Shown: positions 40,818 through 50,189 of the stretch, piece after piece
Layout of the letters: the number at the start of each line of letters is the position of its first letter
How positions within the stretch are numbered: position 1 is the stretch's first letter
NCBI RefSeq assembly: GCF_949769195.1
Contig: NZ_OX458333.1
Location: forward strand, 3,105,001 to 3,169,000
Length of the DNA: 64,000 nt
Reading direction: 5' to 3'
Source of the DNA: Methylocaldum szegediense
GTDB lineage: Bacteria > Pseudomonadota > Gammaproteobacteria > Methylococcales > Methylococcaceae
The notes under the pieces: model-generated
The model's input: the letters and a program-made list of their open reading frames with translations, nothing else
Databases searched by the model: none
Told to the model about the DNA's origin: nothing
Position numbers and translations under genes: made by a program

Positions 40818-43241
40818 ATGAAACCGAAATCTTCACCGCTGAAATCCGTGCCGGCACTGAAAACCGCGGCCCAGTGCGCTCTCCAAAGCGGGTCTTTCAA
40901 GGACGCGATCGTGTTGCTGAAGGATCTTTTGAAACAGGAGCGCCGGCCGGAGTCGGAAGAACTGCTGGCCGAGGCCTATCTGGGACGTGCCCGCGAACTG
41001 GCCGGAAAGGGCATGTTCCAGGAAGCGGCCATGCTATGGGAGAACCATGCCGGCCATCGTCCCGGCACGTCGCTTTCGGAAGAATATCTGAGCTGGCTGC
41101 TCAAGGCGGGGCAGATGGGCAAGCTCGGCCAGGCGCTGGCAGCGGTGCCCGATGACTTCGCCGCCTCTGCGTCCGGACGGCGTCTGATCGAGGCCGCGGC
41201 CTTGCTGGCCCTGGAAAACGACAAGCTGCTCAACGCCCTGCCCAAGGAGCATGCCATCGTCCGACACCAGCCGCTACTCCGGAAAGCGCTTGCGGCCTAT
41301 GCGCAGCGCCGGGACGCCGAAGCGGAGGACTGCCTGCGGCAGGTATCGTCCCGCTCGCCATACCGCAATCTGCGCACTCTGCTCAAGGGCCTCCTCGCGC
41401 TGGAGCGCGATCCCGCCGAGGCGTCGGAAATCCTGGTACGCGTCGATCCCGATTCGGCCTGCCGGAAGTTGGCCGCGGCCTTGCGTGAACAGATGGCAAG
41501 CCCTATGCCGGACGTGGCGGCTTATCTCAAGCTTCCGCCGAAGCTGCGCGCTATCGTCGACAAATTGAAAGGCTACGGCAAGAAGGAACTCGCGCTGTTG
41601 CGGGAAATCCAGAACGCCGCCCAAGCCAAGAGCGCTCGGCCGGTTTTGGAAGCGATCCTGCGTCACCGCGCCGAACTGGGCGAGGCCGAAAGCCGCCGCT
41701 TCTGTCTCGCGGCCCTGGTGGATTCTCCGGAGGTCATCCCGCTTTACGAGCGGGCGTTCGGCGCGCTCACTCCGTTGGAACAATGCCGAATCAAGGCGCT
41801 CCACGCCGAGGCGATACACGATCATCCAAAGGCGAGCCGGTATTGGCACGAATACATCGAGCTCTTGAAGAGTGCTCCGGGGGGCCGCGACAAACCGCTC
41901 ACCCAGGCCTTGATCTTCCGCCATGTGGCCGATCTGGCCGAGAAGGAAGTTCCCGAGTTGGCCATCGAATTCCTGGAGCAGAGCCTGGAACTGGACCCGG
42001 ACGACAAGGCGACTTACTTGAGACTGATCAGGTTATTGGAGCTGTTTGAAGACGCCAAGGCCGCCCTGTCTTGGCTGGACCGCGCCGTGAAGCGCTATCC
42101 GAAGGACCCGGAGATTCTGCTCCCCGCGATGCGGGCGGCGCAACGCCGCAAGGCGTTCAAGAAAGTCGCGAACTATGCCAAGACCCTCCTGGAAATCGAC
42201 CCCATCAACAGCGATGCCCGTCGCTTTCTGCTGGAAGCCCACCTGGGCCACGCCCGCAAGCAGTTGAAAGCCAGGCGCATGGACCTCGCGGAAGCGGAAT
42301 TGGCCGCGGCCCGCAAGCTCGATCCCCAGCGGCGCAGCGCGGCGCTGCTCTGGCTCGAGGGACTGTTGGCCTACTGGCAGGTCGACAACGAACGCTGCCG
42401 GAGTCTCTGGCAGGAGGCATGGACCGCCGCGGGCGGCGGCGCGGCGGGCTGGTTCCAGTGGGCGATCGAAGTGCTTGCGGCGGATATGCCTTTGAAAGGT
42501 CCAGATAGGCTCGTCCCAGGACTGGACAAGCAGCATTCGGCGGACAGCGCGGAACTCATGGCTTTGGTCAAGCTGCTCGGCCAGTATCGAGCGGAGGGGC
42601 GGCAGAACCTTTCGCAAGTTCTCCATAAACTGACGCCGATGCTGAAGCGGGGCTTCAAACAGGCGGAGCTATCCGAGGAGGATTTCTTCGGCCTCTGCCA
42701 AGGCTTCGCCGCTGCCGGTCAATACGAGCTTCTGGCCGAATGCGCCAAGCAGGGGGCGAGGCGATACCGCTACCCGCCGGTGTTCGTGTATTTCGAGATT
42801 TATGCGAAATACCGGGGCAATGCGGCCGCGCTGTTGCCCCTGGATCAGCTTCGGCTGCAGATGAATCTGGACCAGGCGCACCAGGAAGGCGACCGGCGCA
42901 CCGCGGCTTTGATCGAACAGTTCCTGCGCAAGCACCAGGAAGCCCTGCAGGCTGATTTCCATGAGGCGCTTCCGGAAGGGGCGCTTGGCCTCGACGACGA
43001 GGTGGCGGAGCGCTTCGTGGAGCGCATGGAGGAACTCGACCGCTTGTCCCCCGAGGAAAGAGCGAAAGAATTGCTTGGCGACTATCCCCCCGAGCAGCTC
43101 GAGAAACTCTCGGAGAAGGATGTGATGGGGCTGATTCTCGACAAATTGCTGGGCGGCCTGGGGGTGGACGCGAGCCGGATTCTGGATGCACTGCCCCTGC
43201 CGGGCCGCGGCAAAAAATCCAAGAACACGAAAAAATCCTAG
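40818..43241 (+). CDS. Large TPR-type helical repeat protein of the Hsp70 operon
   Basis: An 807-residue, almost entirely helical protein with no signal peptide or membrane segment. TPR-like repeats are seen at about 15-75 (CALQSGSFKDAIVLLKDLLKQ), 365-470 (ALEFLEQSLELDPDDKATYLRLIRLLE, YPKDPEILLPAMRAAQRRKAFKKVANYAKTLLEIDP) and 480-540. The C-terminus is basic (GRGKKSKNTKKS). It is the first gene of a tight operon, 8 bp before the J-like gene. TPR proteins often serve as chaperone adaptors, so a client- or partner-binding role in this Hsp70 system is the natural inference. Confidence 0.83.
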   Translation: MKPKSSPLKSVPALKTAAQCALQSGSFKDAIVLLKDLLKQERRPESEELLAEAYLGRARELAGKGMFQEAAMLWENHAGHRPGTSLSEEYLSWLLKAGQMGKLGQALAAVPDDFAASASGRRLIEAAALLALENDKLLNALPKEHAIVRHQPLLRKALAAYAQRRDAEAEDCLRQVSSRSPYRNLRTLLKGLLALERDPAEASEILVRVDPDSACRKLAAALREQMASPMPDVAAYLKLPPKLRAIVDKLKGYGKKELALLREIQNAAQAKSARPVLEAILRHRAELGEAESRRFCLAALVDSPEVIPLYERAFGALTPLEQCRIKALHAEAIHDHPKASRYWHEYIELLKSAPGGRDKPLTQALIFRHVADLAEKEVPELAIEFLEQSLELDPDDKATYLRLIRLLELFEDAKAALSWLDRAVKRYPKDPEILLPAMRAAQRRKAFKKVANYAKTLLEIDPINSDARRFLLEAHLGHARKQLKARRMDLAEAELAAARKLDPQRRSAALLWLEGLLAYWQVDNERCRSLWQEAWTAAGGGAAGWFQWAIEVLAADMPLKGPDRLVPGLDKQHSADSAELMALVKLLGQYRAEGRQNLSQVLHKLTPMLKRGFKQAELSEEDFFGLCQGFAAAGQYELLAECAKQGARRYRYPPVFVYFEIYAKYRGNAAALLPLDQLRLQMNLDQAHQEGDRRTAALIEQFLRKHQEALQADFHEALPEGALGLDDEVAERFVERMEELDRLSPEERAKELLGDYPPEQLEKLSEKDVMGLILDKLLGGLGVDASRILDALPLPGRGKKSKNTKKS

Positions 43242-43249
43242 GAGAGTCC

Positions 43250-43576
43250 ATGGAAACCCCTTACGAAGTGCTGGATGTCGAGCAGGACGCCGGCGACGAG
43301 GCAATCAAGAAAGCCTATCTGCGCAAGGTTCGGGAATTCCCGCCGGAGCGAAACGCCGAGGCGTTCCAGCGCATCCGCAAGGCTTATGAGCTCATCGAAA
43401 CCGACAAAAAGCGTCGGGAATACCGATTGTTCCATCGCGAAAAGCCCGATGTTTCCGTGCTGCTGCGGCGGGTTTTGCGGCCGGGCAGACCGGAGCGGCC
43501 GGATGCCGATTCCCTGATCCGGGCGTTGACCGAAGGACTGGCCGAGCACCTGTCCGAGACGCATGCCGATTCATGA
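43250..43576 (+). CDS. J-like protein lacking the HPD motif
   Basis: A 108-residue protein with an N-terminal J-domain fold (about residues 3-60): PYEVLDVEQDAGDEAIKKAYLRKVREF, loop, then AEAFQRIRKAYELIETDKKRREY. In J-domains the loop carries His-Pro-Asp, needed to trigger Hsp70 ATPase. Here it reads Pro31-Pro32-Glu33 (FPPERN), so His and Asp are both replaced. The C-terminal 45 residues are charged and lack zinc or substrate domains. It overlaps grpE by 4 bp. It may recruit Hsp70 without activating it, or use another mechanism. Confidence 0.88.
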   Translation: METPYEVLDVEQDAGDEAIKKAYLRKVREFPPERNAEAFQRIRKAYELIETDKKRREYRLFHREKPDVSVLLRRVLRPGRPERPDADSLIRALTEGLAEHLSETHADS

Positions 43577-44226
43577 TGGACGAAGCGAGCAAGATCCGTC
43601 TGCTGGAAGAGTTTCGGCAGTATCTCGATACGCCCACCGGTTTCGAGGACGACGCGGCGACGCAAACCGATCTTTTCACCTTGTTCGGCGAACTGGCGGC
43701 ATTGCGCACCGAGGTTCGGACCGAATCGCGCCAGTTCCGCACCGCGCTCGATAAGATCGGCGAGGCGCACGAATGGCTGAGGGAAAACCAGAGCAATCTG
43801 AATCGGACCTGGGAGCGGTTTCAAGGCGAGTTCTCCACCCTGCGCCGCAGCGCCCTGCGTCCCGCGCTGCTGGATCTTCTGGATGTGCACGACCGGCTTT
43901 CCGCGGGCCTCAAGGCACTCCAGAACTACCGTCCAGTCAAGGGCTGGTTCCGGATCAAATCGCGCCCGGAGGACCGACGCTTCATCGAGAGCATACGCGA
44001 AGGGCAGGGCATGAGCCTCAGGCGGCTCGAAGAAATCCTGGCGCGCCATGAGGTTAGGCCGCTGGAGGTCGTGGGGCTGCCCGTCGACCCCCATACCATG
44101 ACCGTGCTGGAGCTAGACCGGCAGCCCGATCTGGAAAACGGCATCGTCACGGCGGAACTGCGCAAGGGATTTCTTTGGGGCGACGAGGTCTTACGTTTAG
44201 CGGAAGTCAGGGCTAACAAACTATGA
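43573..44226 (+). CDS. GrpE-like nucleotide exchange factor
   Basis: A 217-residue divergent GrpE. A long N-terminal helical region (about 30-90, ELAALRTEVRTESRQFRTAL) precedes LRRSALRPALLDLLDVHDRL. The C-terminal beta domain (about 135-215) has RLEEILARHEVRPLEVVGLPVDPHTM and the GIVTAELRKGFLWGDEVLRLAEVRAN signature. It should release ADP from the partner Hsp70. It overlaps both neighbours by 4 bp, supporting stoichiometric expression with the J-like protein and Hsp70. Confidence 0.9.
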   Translation: MMDEASKIRLLEEFRQYLDTPTGFEDDAATQTDLFTLFGELAALRTEVRTESRQFRTALDKIGEAHEWLRENQSNLNRTWERFQGEFSTLRRSALRPALLDLLDVHDRLSAGLKALQNYRPVKGWFRIKSRPEDRRFIESIREGQGMSLRRLEEILARHEVRPLEVVGLPVDPHTMTVLELDRQPDLENGIVTAELRKGFLWGDEVLRLAEVRANKL

Positions 44227-45980
44227 GCGACATCATCATCGGCATCGATCTCGGCACGACCAACTCGGAAGTGGCGATACTGAAGGATGGCAGGGTCACC
44301 GTCATCCCCGACCGGGAAGGACGCAAGATCCTGCCGTCCTTCGTCGGCATCGGCGAGCACGGCGACGTCCTGGTGGGTGAACCGGCGCGCAACCAGTACA
44401 TCCTCTATCCGGAGCGCACGGTTAAATCCATCAAGCGCCACATGGGCGAGGATCTCAGGGTGGACCTGGCGGGCCAGCAGTTCAGCCCGCAGGAAATCTC
44501 CGCCATCATCCTCAAGCGTCTCAAGGCGATCGCCGAGGACTACCTCGGACACAGCGTGCACAAGGCGGTGATCACAGTCCCTGCCTATTTTTCCGACGCC
44601 CAGCGCCAGGCTACCCGGGAAGCCGGGGAGATTGCTGGTCTCGAGGTGGTGCGCATCATCAACGAGCCCACGGCGGCCGCGCTGGCTTACGAGGCCAAGA
44701 CCGGAACGCGTAAGCGGATTTTGGTGTACGACCTGGGCGGAGGCACTTTCGATGTGTCGGTGGTGAGCATCGAGGACGATGTGGTGGAAGTCTTGGCCAG
44801 CCACGGCAACAACCGGCTGGGCGGGGACGATTTCGACGCCCGGATCGTCGATCATCTGGTCGAGCACATCAAGCGCGAGCACGACTTCGACATCACCGAG
44901 TCGCGGCAGATCATGGCGCGGATCAACCGGGCCGCCGAGAGTGCCAAGCGAATCCTGTCCGACCAGCCCTTCGTGCGCATCGACGAAGAATATCTGTTCG
45001 AGAAGGAAGGAACGCCCATCCATTTGTCGCTGGAACTGTCCCGCTACGAATACGAGCAAATGATCGCGGGCTATATCGACGAGACCCTGGAAGCGGTGCA
45101 CATCGCGCTGCGCGGCGCCAATCTGACCGCTTCCGACATCGACGAAATCCTGCTGGTGGGCGGTAGCACTCGCACGCCAGTTATCAGCGAGCGGCTGTTC
45201 GCCGAATTCCGCAAGGAACCGCACCGGAACATCGATCCCGATCTGTGCGTCGCAATGGGTGCGGCCGTCCAGGCTGGGATGATTGCAGGAGAATCGGTAT
45301 CCGCGGTCTTGGTCGACATCACGCCCTATACGTACGGGACTTCCGCTCTAGGCGAACTCAATGGCGAACTCTACCCTTATGTCTATGTCCCCATTATCCG
45401 CAAGAACACGCCGCTGCCGGTCAGCAAGACCGAGGCGTTTTACACTAGCTTTGACGGCCAGCAGGAAGTGGACGTCCGGATTTATCAGGGTGAGGATCCA
45501 GACGCCCTGAACAACATCGAAATCGGCGAATTCAGGATCAAAGGCCTGCGCAATGTGCCCGCGGGCAACACTATTACGGTCACTCTGGACCTGGATTTGA
45601 ACGGAATTCTGCACGTCTCGGCGCGAGAGAAGGAAACCGGTCTTTCCAAGTCCATCACCATCAACAACGCCATCGCCCGTTTCCAGGAAGAGGAGATGGG
45701 GGTGGCCAAGGCCCGCATCGACGCCCTCTTTGAAAAGGCGATAGGCACCGTCGCCACCTTGGGGCAGAGCGAGGTCAAGGAACAGCAGCACACCGAGGTC
45801 ACCGCCCGGGCGCTGGTGGAAAAGGCGGAACGGATGCTCGAGAAAGCGTCCGAGGAAGACCGCGAAGACATGATCGACCTCATCGAAGAGATCAGGGACG
45901 GTCTCGCCAAGGGCGATCTCCAGGCGGTCGAAGCAGCCATGGAGCGGCTCGCCGACATTCTCTATTACCTCGAGACCTAA
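44223..45980 (+). CDS. Hsp70-family chaperone, HscC/DnaK-like
   Basis: A 585-residue Hsp70, about 50 residues shorter than DnaK. The ATPase domain carries IGIDLGTTNS (phosphate 1), VITVPAYFSDAQRQATREAGEIAGL, IINEPTAAALAYEAK, VYDLGGGTFDVSVV (phosphate 2) and EILLVGGSTRTPVI (adenosine). The substrate-binding beta domain (about 375-500) is present, with ITPYTYGTSALG where DnaK has a similar start, and the lid is shortened, ending DILYYLET. It is coupled to GrpE by a 4-bp overlap. This is a specialised paralogue; the housekeeping dnaK is presumably elsewhere. Confidence 0.93.
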   Translation: MSDIIIGIDLGTTNSEVAILKDGRVTVIPDREGRKILPSFVGIGEHGDVLVGEPARNQYILYPERTVKSIKRHMGEDLRVDLAGQQFSPQEISAIILKRLKAIAEDYLGHSVHKAVITVPAYFSDAQRQATREAGEIAGLEVVRIINEPTAAALAYEAKTGTRKRILVYDLGGGTFDVSVVSIEDDVVEVLASHGNNRLGGDDFDARIVDHLVEHIKREHDFDITESRQIMARINRAAESAKRILSDQPFVRIDEEYLFEKEGTPIHLSLELSRYEYEQMIAGYIDETLEAVHIALRGANLTASDIDEILLVGGSTRTPVISERLFAEFRKEPHRNIDPDLCVAMGAAVQAGMIAGESVSAVLVDITPYTYGTSALGELNGELYPYVYVPIIRKNTPLPVSKTEAFYTSFDGQQEVDVRIYQGEDPDALNNIEIGEFRIKGLRNVPAGNTITVTLDLDLNGILHVSAREKETGLSKSITINNAIARFQEEEMGVAKARIDALFEKAIGTVATLGQSEVKEQQHTEVTARALVEKAERMLEKASEEDREDMIDLIEEIRDGLAKGDLQAVEAAMERLADILYYLET

Positions 45981-46225
45981 TGGATCGCTGTCCTACCTGC
46001 CAGGCCCGGTTGCGGGAGGAACCGGTGTGCGCCCGTTGCCGGACCGATCTGAGCCTTCCGCTAGCGGCGGAAGCAAAGGCGTCGGTGAAACTGCACCACG
46101 CCATCGCTAGTCTCGGCGAAGGCGATACCGCCGCGGCGCGCGAAGCGCTGGAGGAATCGCTGCGACTCAAACGCTCGCCTTTAGCCCTGCTGCTTCGAGG
46201 TTTCTTGGTGTCCCGAGAGCACTGA
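45980..46225 (+). CDS. Small zinc-ribbon protein ending the Hsp70 operon
   Basis: An 81-residue protein. The N-terminus has two CxxC pairs (RCPTCQARL and VCARCRTDL, residues about 3-24), a zinc ribbon. The rest is a single helical hairpin (KLHHAIASLGEGDTAAAREALEESLRLKRSPLALLLRGFL) resembling one TPR unit. Its ATG shares a base with the Hsp70 stop codon (TAATG), so it is translationally coupled. A role as accessory or regulator of the chaperone set is inferred from position only. Confidence 0.8.
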   Translation: MDRCPTCQARLREEPVCARCRTDLSLPLAAEAKASVKLHHAIASLGEGDTAAAREALEESLRLKRSPLALLLRGFLVSREH

Positions 46226-46498
46226 GTGGTATTTTCGCTGGCCGTTCGCCCTGTGTCCTTCGACCTACCTTTGTCCGTTTCACGATTGCAATAATGCGTC
46301 AATGACTTCCGCGCCGTTACGGCGCAAACTAAAAGAGCAAGCTCTGGTCTACAGGATCGATGCCGGTAAGTTTCCCGGCGTGCTTTATGGGCGGGCGTCG
46401 CAAGGGACCGTTGGACCGCTCGACGTGGCAGCTTGCTTTCGAATCTCGCGGGCCTGCCGAGATCGCTTTAATCCGCAATGACCATTGTCTGAATCGCT

Positions 46499-47917
46499 AT
46501 GATCAGAAAGGTACTTATCGCCAACCGCGGCGAGATCGCGGTGCGGATCATCCGCGCCTGCGCCGAGATGGAGATTCGCTCGGTCGCCATTTATTCCGAG
46601 GCCGATCGCTTCGCGCTTCACGTCAAGAAGGCGGACGAAGCCTATTGCATAGGTTCGGAGGAACTGGACGGCTACCTGAATCCCCATCGAATCGTCAACC
46701 TGGCCGTGGAAACCGGCTGCGATGCCGTGCATCCAGGTTACGGCTTTCTTTCGGAAAACCCGGAACTGGCCGCCGCCTGTGCCGCCCGCGGCATCGTTTT
46801 CATCGGCCCGGACGCTGACACCATTCGGCGCATGGGCGACAAAACCGTTGCCCGGAAGATGATGCAGCGCGCTGATGTGCCGGTAACTCCGGGCAGCGAA
46901 GGCAATGTGGAGAGCCTGGATGTGGCGCTGAAAGAGGCTGAACGCATCGGCTACCCGGTCATGCTCAAGGCGACCTCGGGCGGCGGCGGGCGCGGCATCC
47001 GTCGCTGCGATAGCCCCGAGGACCTACGCCGGAATTACGAACGGGTCATTTCTGAAACGACCAAGGCGTTCGGCAGCGCCGAAGTGTTTCTGGAAAAGTG
47101 CATCGAGCGCCCCCGGCACATCGAAGTCCAGGTGTTGGGCGATCATCACGGTAACATCGTCCATCTGTACGAGCGCGACTGTTCGATTCAGCGCCGCAAT
47201 CAGAAGCTCATCGAGATCGCCCCTTCGCCTCAGCTCACGCCGGAACAGCGCGAGCAGGTCGGGCAACTTGCGGTTCGCGCCGCCCGCGCGGCGAACTACC
47301 GGAATGCCGGGACGGTGGAGTTCCTGCTGAGCGATCAGGGCGAATTTTATTTCATGGAGATGAACACGCGGATTCAGGTGGAGCACACGATCACCGAGGA
47401 AATCAGCGGCTTCGACATCGTGCAGAAGCAGATTCGCATCGCCAACGGTGAGCCTCTGCCTTTCACGCAAGAGGACGTGAAAATCTCCGGCTACGCCATG
47501 CAATTCCGTGTCAACGCCGAGGATCCGAAGAACGGCTTTCTGCCGAGCTACGGCCGTATTACGCGCTATTACGCGCCCGGCGGTCCCGGCGTCCGCATCG
47601 ATACCGCCATTTATACCGGTTACGAAATCCCGCCTTATTACGACTCGCTGTGCGCCAAGGTCATCGTGCGCGGCCGGACCTGGGCCGAGTTGCTCGCCCG
47701 TGGCCGTCGGGTGCTCGGCGACATGGCCATCAGCGGCGTTCGGACCACCATACCGTTCTACCGGGAGATCCTCGACCATCCTGATTTCATCGCCGGACGC
47801 TTTGACACCGGATTTCTGCAGGATCATCCGGAGCTTCTCAACTATTCACTGAAACGCAGTCACGACGATGCGGCTTTGGCGGTTGCCGCCGCCATCGCCG
47901 CCCACGTAGGACTTTGA
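46499..47917 (+). CDS. pycA: Pyruvate carboxylase, biotin carboxylase subunit
   Basis: A 472-residue biotin carboxylase that carboxylates biotin with ATP and bicarbonate. It begins MIRKVLIANRGEIAVRIIRAC. The ATP-grasp domain has the glycine-rich loop KATSGGGGRGIR, then IQRRNQKLIEIAPSP and MEMNTRIQVEHTITEEISG. The C-terminal part (AEDPKNGFLPSYGRI) is normal. With the next gene it forms the two-subunit (alpha4beta4-type) pyruvate carboxylase that replenishes oxaloacetate. The pair could instead belong to an oxaloacetate decarboxylase, but no membrane subunits are present. Confidence 0.93.
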   Translation: MIRKVLIANRGEIAVRIIRACAEMEIRSVAIYSEADRFALHVKKADEAYCIGSEELDGYLNPHRIVNLAVETGCDAVHPGYGFLSENPELAAACAARGIVFIGPDADTIRRMGDKTVARKMMQRADVPVTPGSEGNVESLDVALKEAERIGYPVMLKATSGGGGRGIRRCDSPEDLRRNYERVISETTKAFGSAEVFLEKCIERPRHIEVQVLGDHHGNIVHLYERDCSIQRRNQKLIEIAPSPQLTPEQREQVGQLAVRAARAANYRNAGTVEFLLSDQGEFYFMEMNTRIQVEHTITEEISGFDIVQKQIRIANGEPLPFTQEDVKISGYAMQFRVNAEDPKNGFLPSYGRITRYYAPGGPGVRIDTAIYTGYEIPPYYDSLCAKVIVRGRTWAELLARGRRVLGDMAISGVRTTIPFYREILDHPDFIAGRFDTGFLQDHPELLNYSLKRSHDDAALAVAAAIAAHVGL

Positions 47918-47924
47918 AACCACC

Positions 47925-49742
47925 ATGAGCAAGGTTTACATCACCGACACCGTATTGCGCGATGCACATCAGTCCCTGATTGCAACTCGCCTGCGCACCG
48001 AGGACATGCTGCCCATCTGCGACCACTTGGACAGAGTCGGCTATTGGTCGTTGGAAGTCTGGGGTGGCGCCACCTTCGACGCCTGCCTTAGGTTTTTGAA
48101 GGAGGACCCTTGGGAGCGCCTGCGCAAGCTTCGCCGCGCCTTGCCGCACACCCGTTTGCAGATGCTGCTACGCGGCCAGAATCTCTTGGGTTACCGGCAT
48201 TATTCCGACGATGTGGTGCGCGAGTTCGTCCGGCTTGCTGCCAAGGAAGGGATAGACGTATTCCGAATCTTCGACGCCCTCAACGACATCCGCAATATGG
48301 AGACCGCCATAAAAGCGGTGAAGGAAGCGGGGAAGCACGCCCAGGCCGCCATTTGCTACACCGTGAGCCCGGTACACACGGTCGATCTTTACGTGGAACA
48401 GGCTTTGGCCCTAGTCGACATGGGCGCCGACAGCATCGCTATCAAGGACATGGCGGGACTCCTGACGCCCGCCGCGACGACGGAACTGATTTCGTCGCTC
48501 TGGTCCAGTCTCACCGTGCCGCTGCATATCCATTCCCACGCCACCTCGGGGCTGGCCGAAATGTGCGAGTTGAAAGCGGTCGAGCACGGCTGTACCCACA
48601 TCGACACGGCGATATCGTCCTTCGCTGGTGGCACCAGCCACCCGGCGACCGAGAGCATGGTGGTCGCCTTGCGAGGCACCCCGTACGATACCGGATTGGA
48701 TCTGGAGTTGCTGCAGGAGATCGCCGCCTATTTCGCCGAAGTGCGCAAAAAATATCGTCGGTTCGAAAGCGAATTCACCGGTGTCGACACCCGGGTTCAG
48801 GTCAACCAGGTGCCGGGCGGGATGATGTCGAACCTGGCCAAGCAGCTGGAAGAGCAGGGTGCGCTGGACCGTATCCTCGATGTTTTCGACGAGATCCCCA
48901 GGGTACGCCGCGATCTGGGCTACCCGCCGCTGGTGACCCCGACTTCGCAAATCGTCGGCACGCAGGCGGTGCTCAATGTGATCACCGGCGAGCGTTACAA
49001 GTCCATCACCAATGAAGTCAAACGCTATCTCCAAGGGGGCTACGGCCGGCCGCCGGCACCGGTCGACCCGGACTTACAGCGCCGCGCCCTCGGTCCGGAG
49101 CTGCCGATCGAATGTCGTCCCGCTGACCTGCTATCCCCGGAGCTGGACAAGTTGCGTGCGGAAATCGGCGACCTCGTGGAGAGCGAAACCGATCTGATGA
49201 TCTACGCCATGTTTCCGGAAGTCGGACGAACATTCCTCAAAGAACGTCGGGAAGGCCGGTTGCAACCGGAGCCTTTGGCTCCGCCGGAAGCACCGTCCCA
49301 ACCGGTTGAGCGCGGCGAGGTGCCGACTGAATTCAAGGTGTTCGTTCACGGCGAGGTCTATGACGTCCACATCACCGGCGCCAATTTCAACGACCAGCGC
49401 CACCGTCGGTTCTACATCACGCTCGACGGTGTGCCTCAGGAAGTCGACCTCGAGGTGTTGAGTGGTTACCGGCGCGCCGTCGCGCCGAGCGGGCGTCCCG
49501 TGCCGGGTAAGCCGGGCGACGTGGTGACCGCGATGCCGGGGAACATCGTCGACATCCTGGTGCGGCTGGGGGACAAGGTGAGCGCTGGCCAAGGGGTCCT
49601 GGTCACCGAGGCGATGAAGATGGAAGCGGAAATCCAAGCCCCCATCTCCGGCACGGTCGTCGCGATTCACGTCGAGAAAGGCGACCGGGTGAATCCGAAC
49701 GAAGTGTTGATGGAAATCCGCGAGGACTCGGTTTTCGCATAG
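47925..49742 (+). CDS. pycB: Pyruvate carboxylase subunit B (carboxyltransferase with biotin domain)
   Basis: A 605-residue carboxyltransferase. The catalytic barrel begins ITDTVLRDAHQSLIATRLRTEDM and contains WGGATFDACLRFLKEDPW, SIAIKDMAGLL (active-site Lys) and the metal-binding HIHSHATSGLAEM. A conserved carboxylase domain follows, and the C-terminal biotinyl domain has VTEAMKMEAEIQAPISGTV with the biotinylated Lys in MKM. It lies 7 bp after pycA, forming an operon. The same architecture occurs in OadA decarboxylases; absence of oadB/oadG supports pyruvate carboxylase. Confidence 0.93.
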   Translation: MSKVYITDTVLRDAHQSLIATRLRTEDMLPICDHLDRVGYWSLEVWGGATFDACLRFLKEDPWERLRKLRRALPHTRLQMLLRGQNLLGYRHYSDDVVREFVRLAAKEGIDVFRIFDALNDIRNMETAIKAVKEAGKHAQAAICYTVSPVHTVDLYVEQALALVDMGADSIAIKDMAGLLTPAATTELISSLWSSLTVPLHIHSHATSGLAEMCELKAVEHGCTHIDTAISSFAGGTSHPATESMVVALRGTPYDTGLDLELLQEIAAYFAEVRKKYRRFESEFTGVDTRVQVNQVPGGMMSNLAKQLEEQGALDRILDVFDEIPRVRRDLGYPPLVTPTSQIVGTQAVLNVITGERYKSITNEVKRYLQGGYGRPPAPVDPDLQRRALGPELPIECRPADLLSPELDKLRAEIGDLVESETDLMIYAMFPEVGRTFLKERREGRLQPEPLAPPEAPSQPVERGEVPTEFKVFVHGEVYDVHITGANFNDQRHRRFYITLDGVPQEVDLEVLSGYRRAVAPSGRPVPGKPGDVVTAMPGNIVDILVRLGDKVSAGQGVLVTEAMKMEAEIQAPISGTVVAIHVEKGDRVNPNEVLMEIREDSVFA

Positions 49743-49917
49743 CCGCGACCGATTTCCGGAGGCATGACGCGCACACTGGAAGAGTTCCGTTCAAGCTTGC
49801 TACCATGGGCTTGGAAACGCTAGTCGGTCGTCTGGATGAGCTCCAGAGACGTGACGAATCTCGACAGCCGGACGTTAAGGAAGCTCTGAATAATTCTGTT
49901 CGGCATTCGAGTGAACA

Positions 49918-50139
49918 TTAATCGTAGGATGGGTAGAGCGGAGCGAAACCCCCATCAATGGTGGGTTAGTCCTTCGGCTCCGCTCGGGACAGGCTCCGCG
50001 TGACCCATCGACCCTTCGACAGGCCTGTCCTGAGCCTAGTCGAAGGGCTCAGGACAGGTCCGAGGTCGTTCGGTGGGTTACGGCCTCACGGCTTAACCCA
50101 CCCTACAAAATGAATGCTTTTTTGAAAGCGATTTGGAAT
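49918..50139. repeat. Composite intergenic repeat region with copy 2
   Basis: The 447-bp gap between pycB and the next gene holds no gene but several repeats. CCCTTCGAC / GTCGAAGGG arms at 50012-50047 enclose AGGCCTGTCCTGAGCCTA, the same family as at 24713-24767. At 50073-50139 is a reverse copy of the 33541 repeat, ending GAAAGCGATTTGGAAT. GGTGGGTTA words recur at 49961 and 50073. The word AGGAAGCTCTGAA at 49879 recurs at 62565. Confidence 0.8.
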
Positions 50140-50189
50140 AAACCCTCGCTCGCGCGAGACCTTGGCGAATCAACACTGAGGAAGTCACC

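Noticed and set aside
43926-45224. 432-codon minus-strand frame opposite grpE and Hsp70
   Set aside because: Antisense to two strongly conserved genes; composition matches codon shadowing.
46499-49742. Sodium-pumping oxaloacetate decarboxylase
   Set aside because: The OadA-like subunit would fit, but there are no OadB/OadG membrane subunits and a biotin carboxylase is paired with it, as in pyruvate carboxylase.
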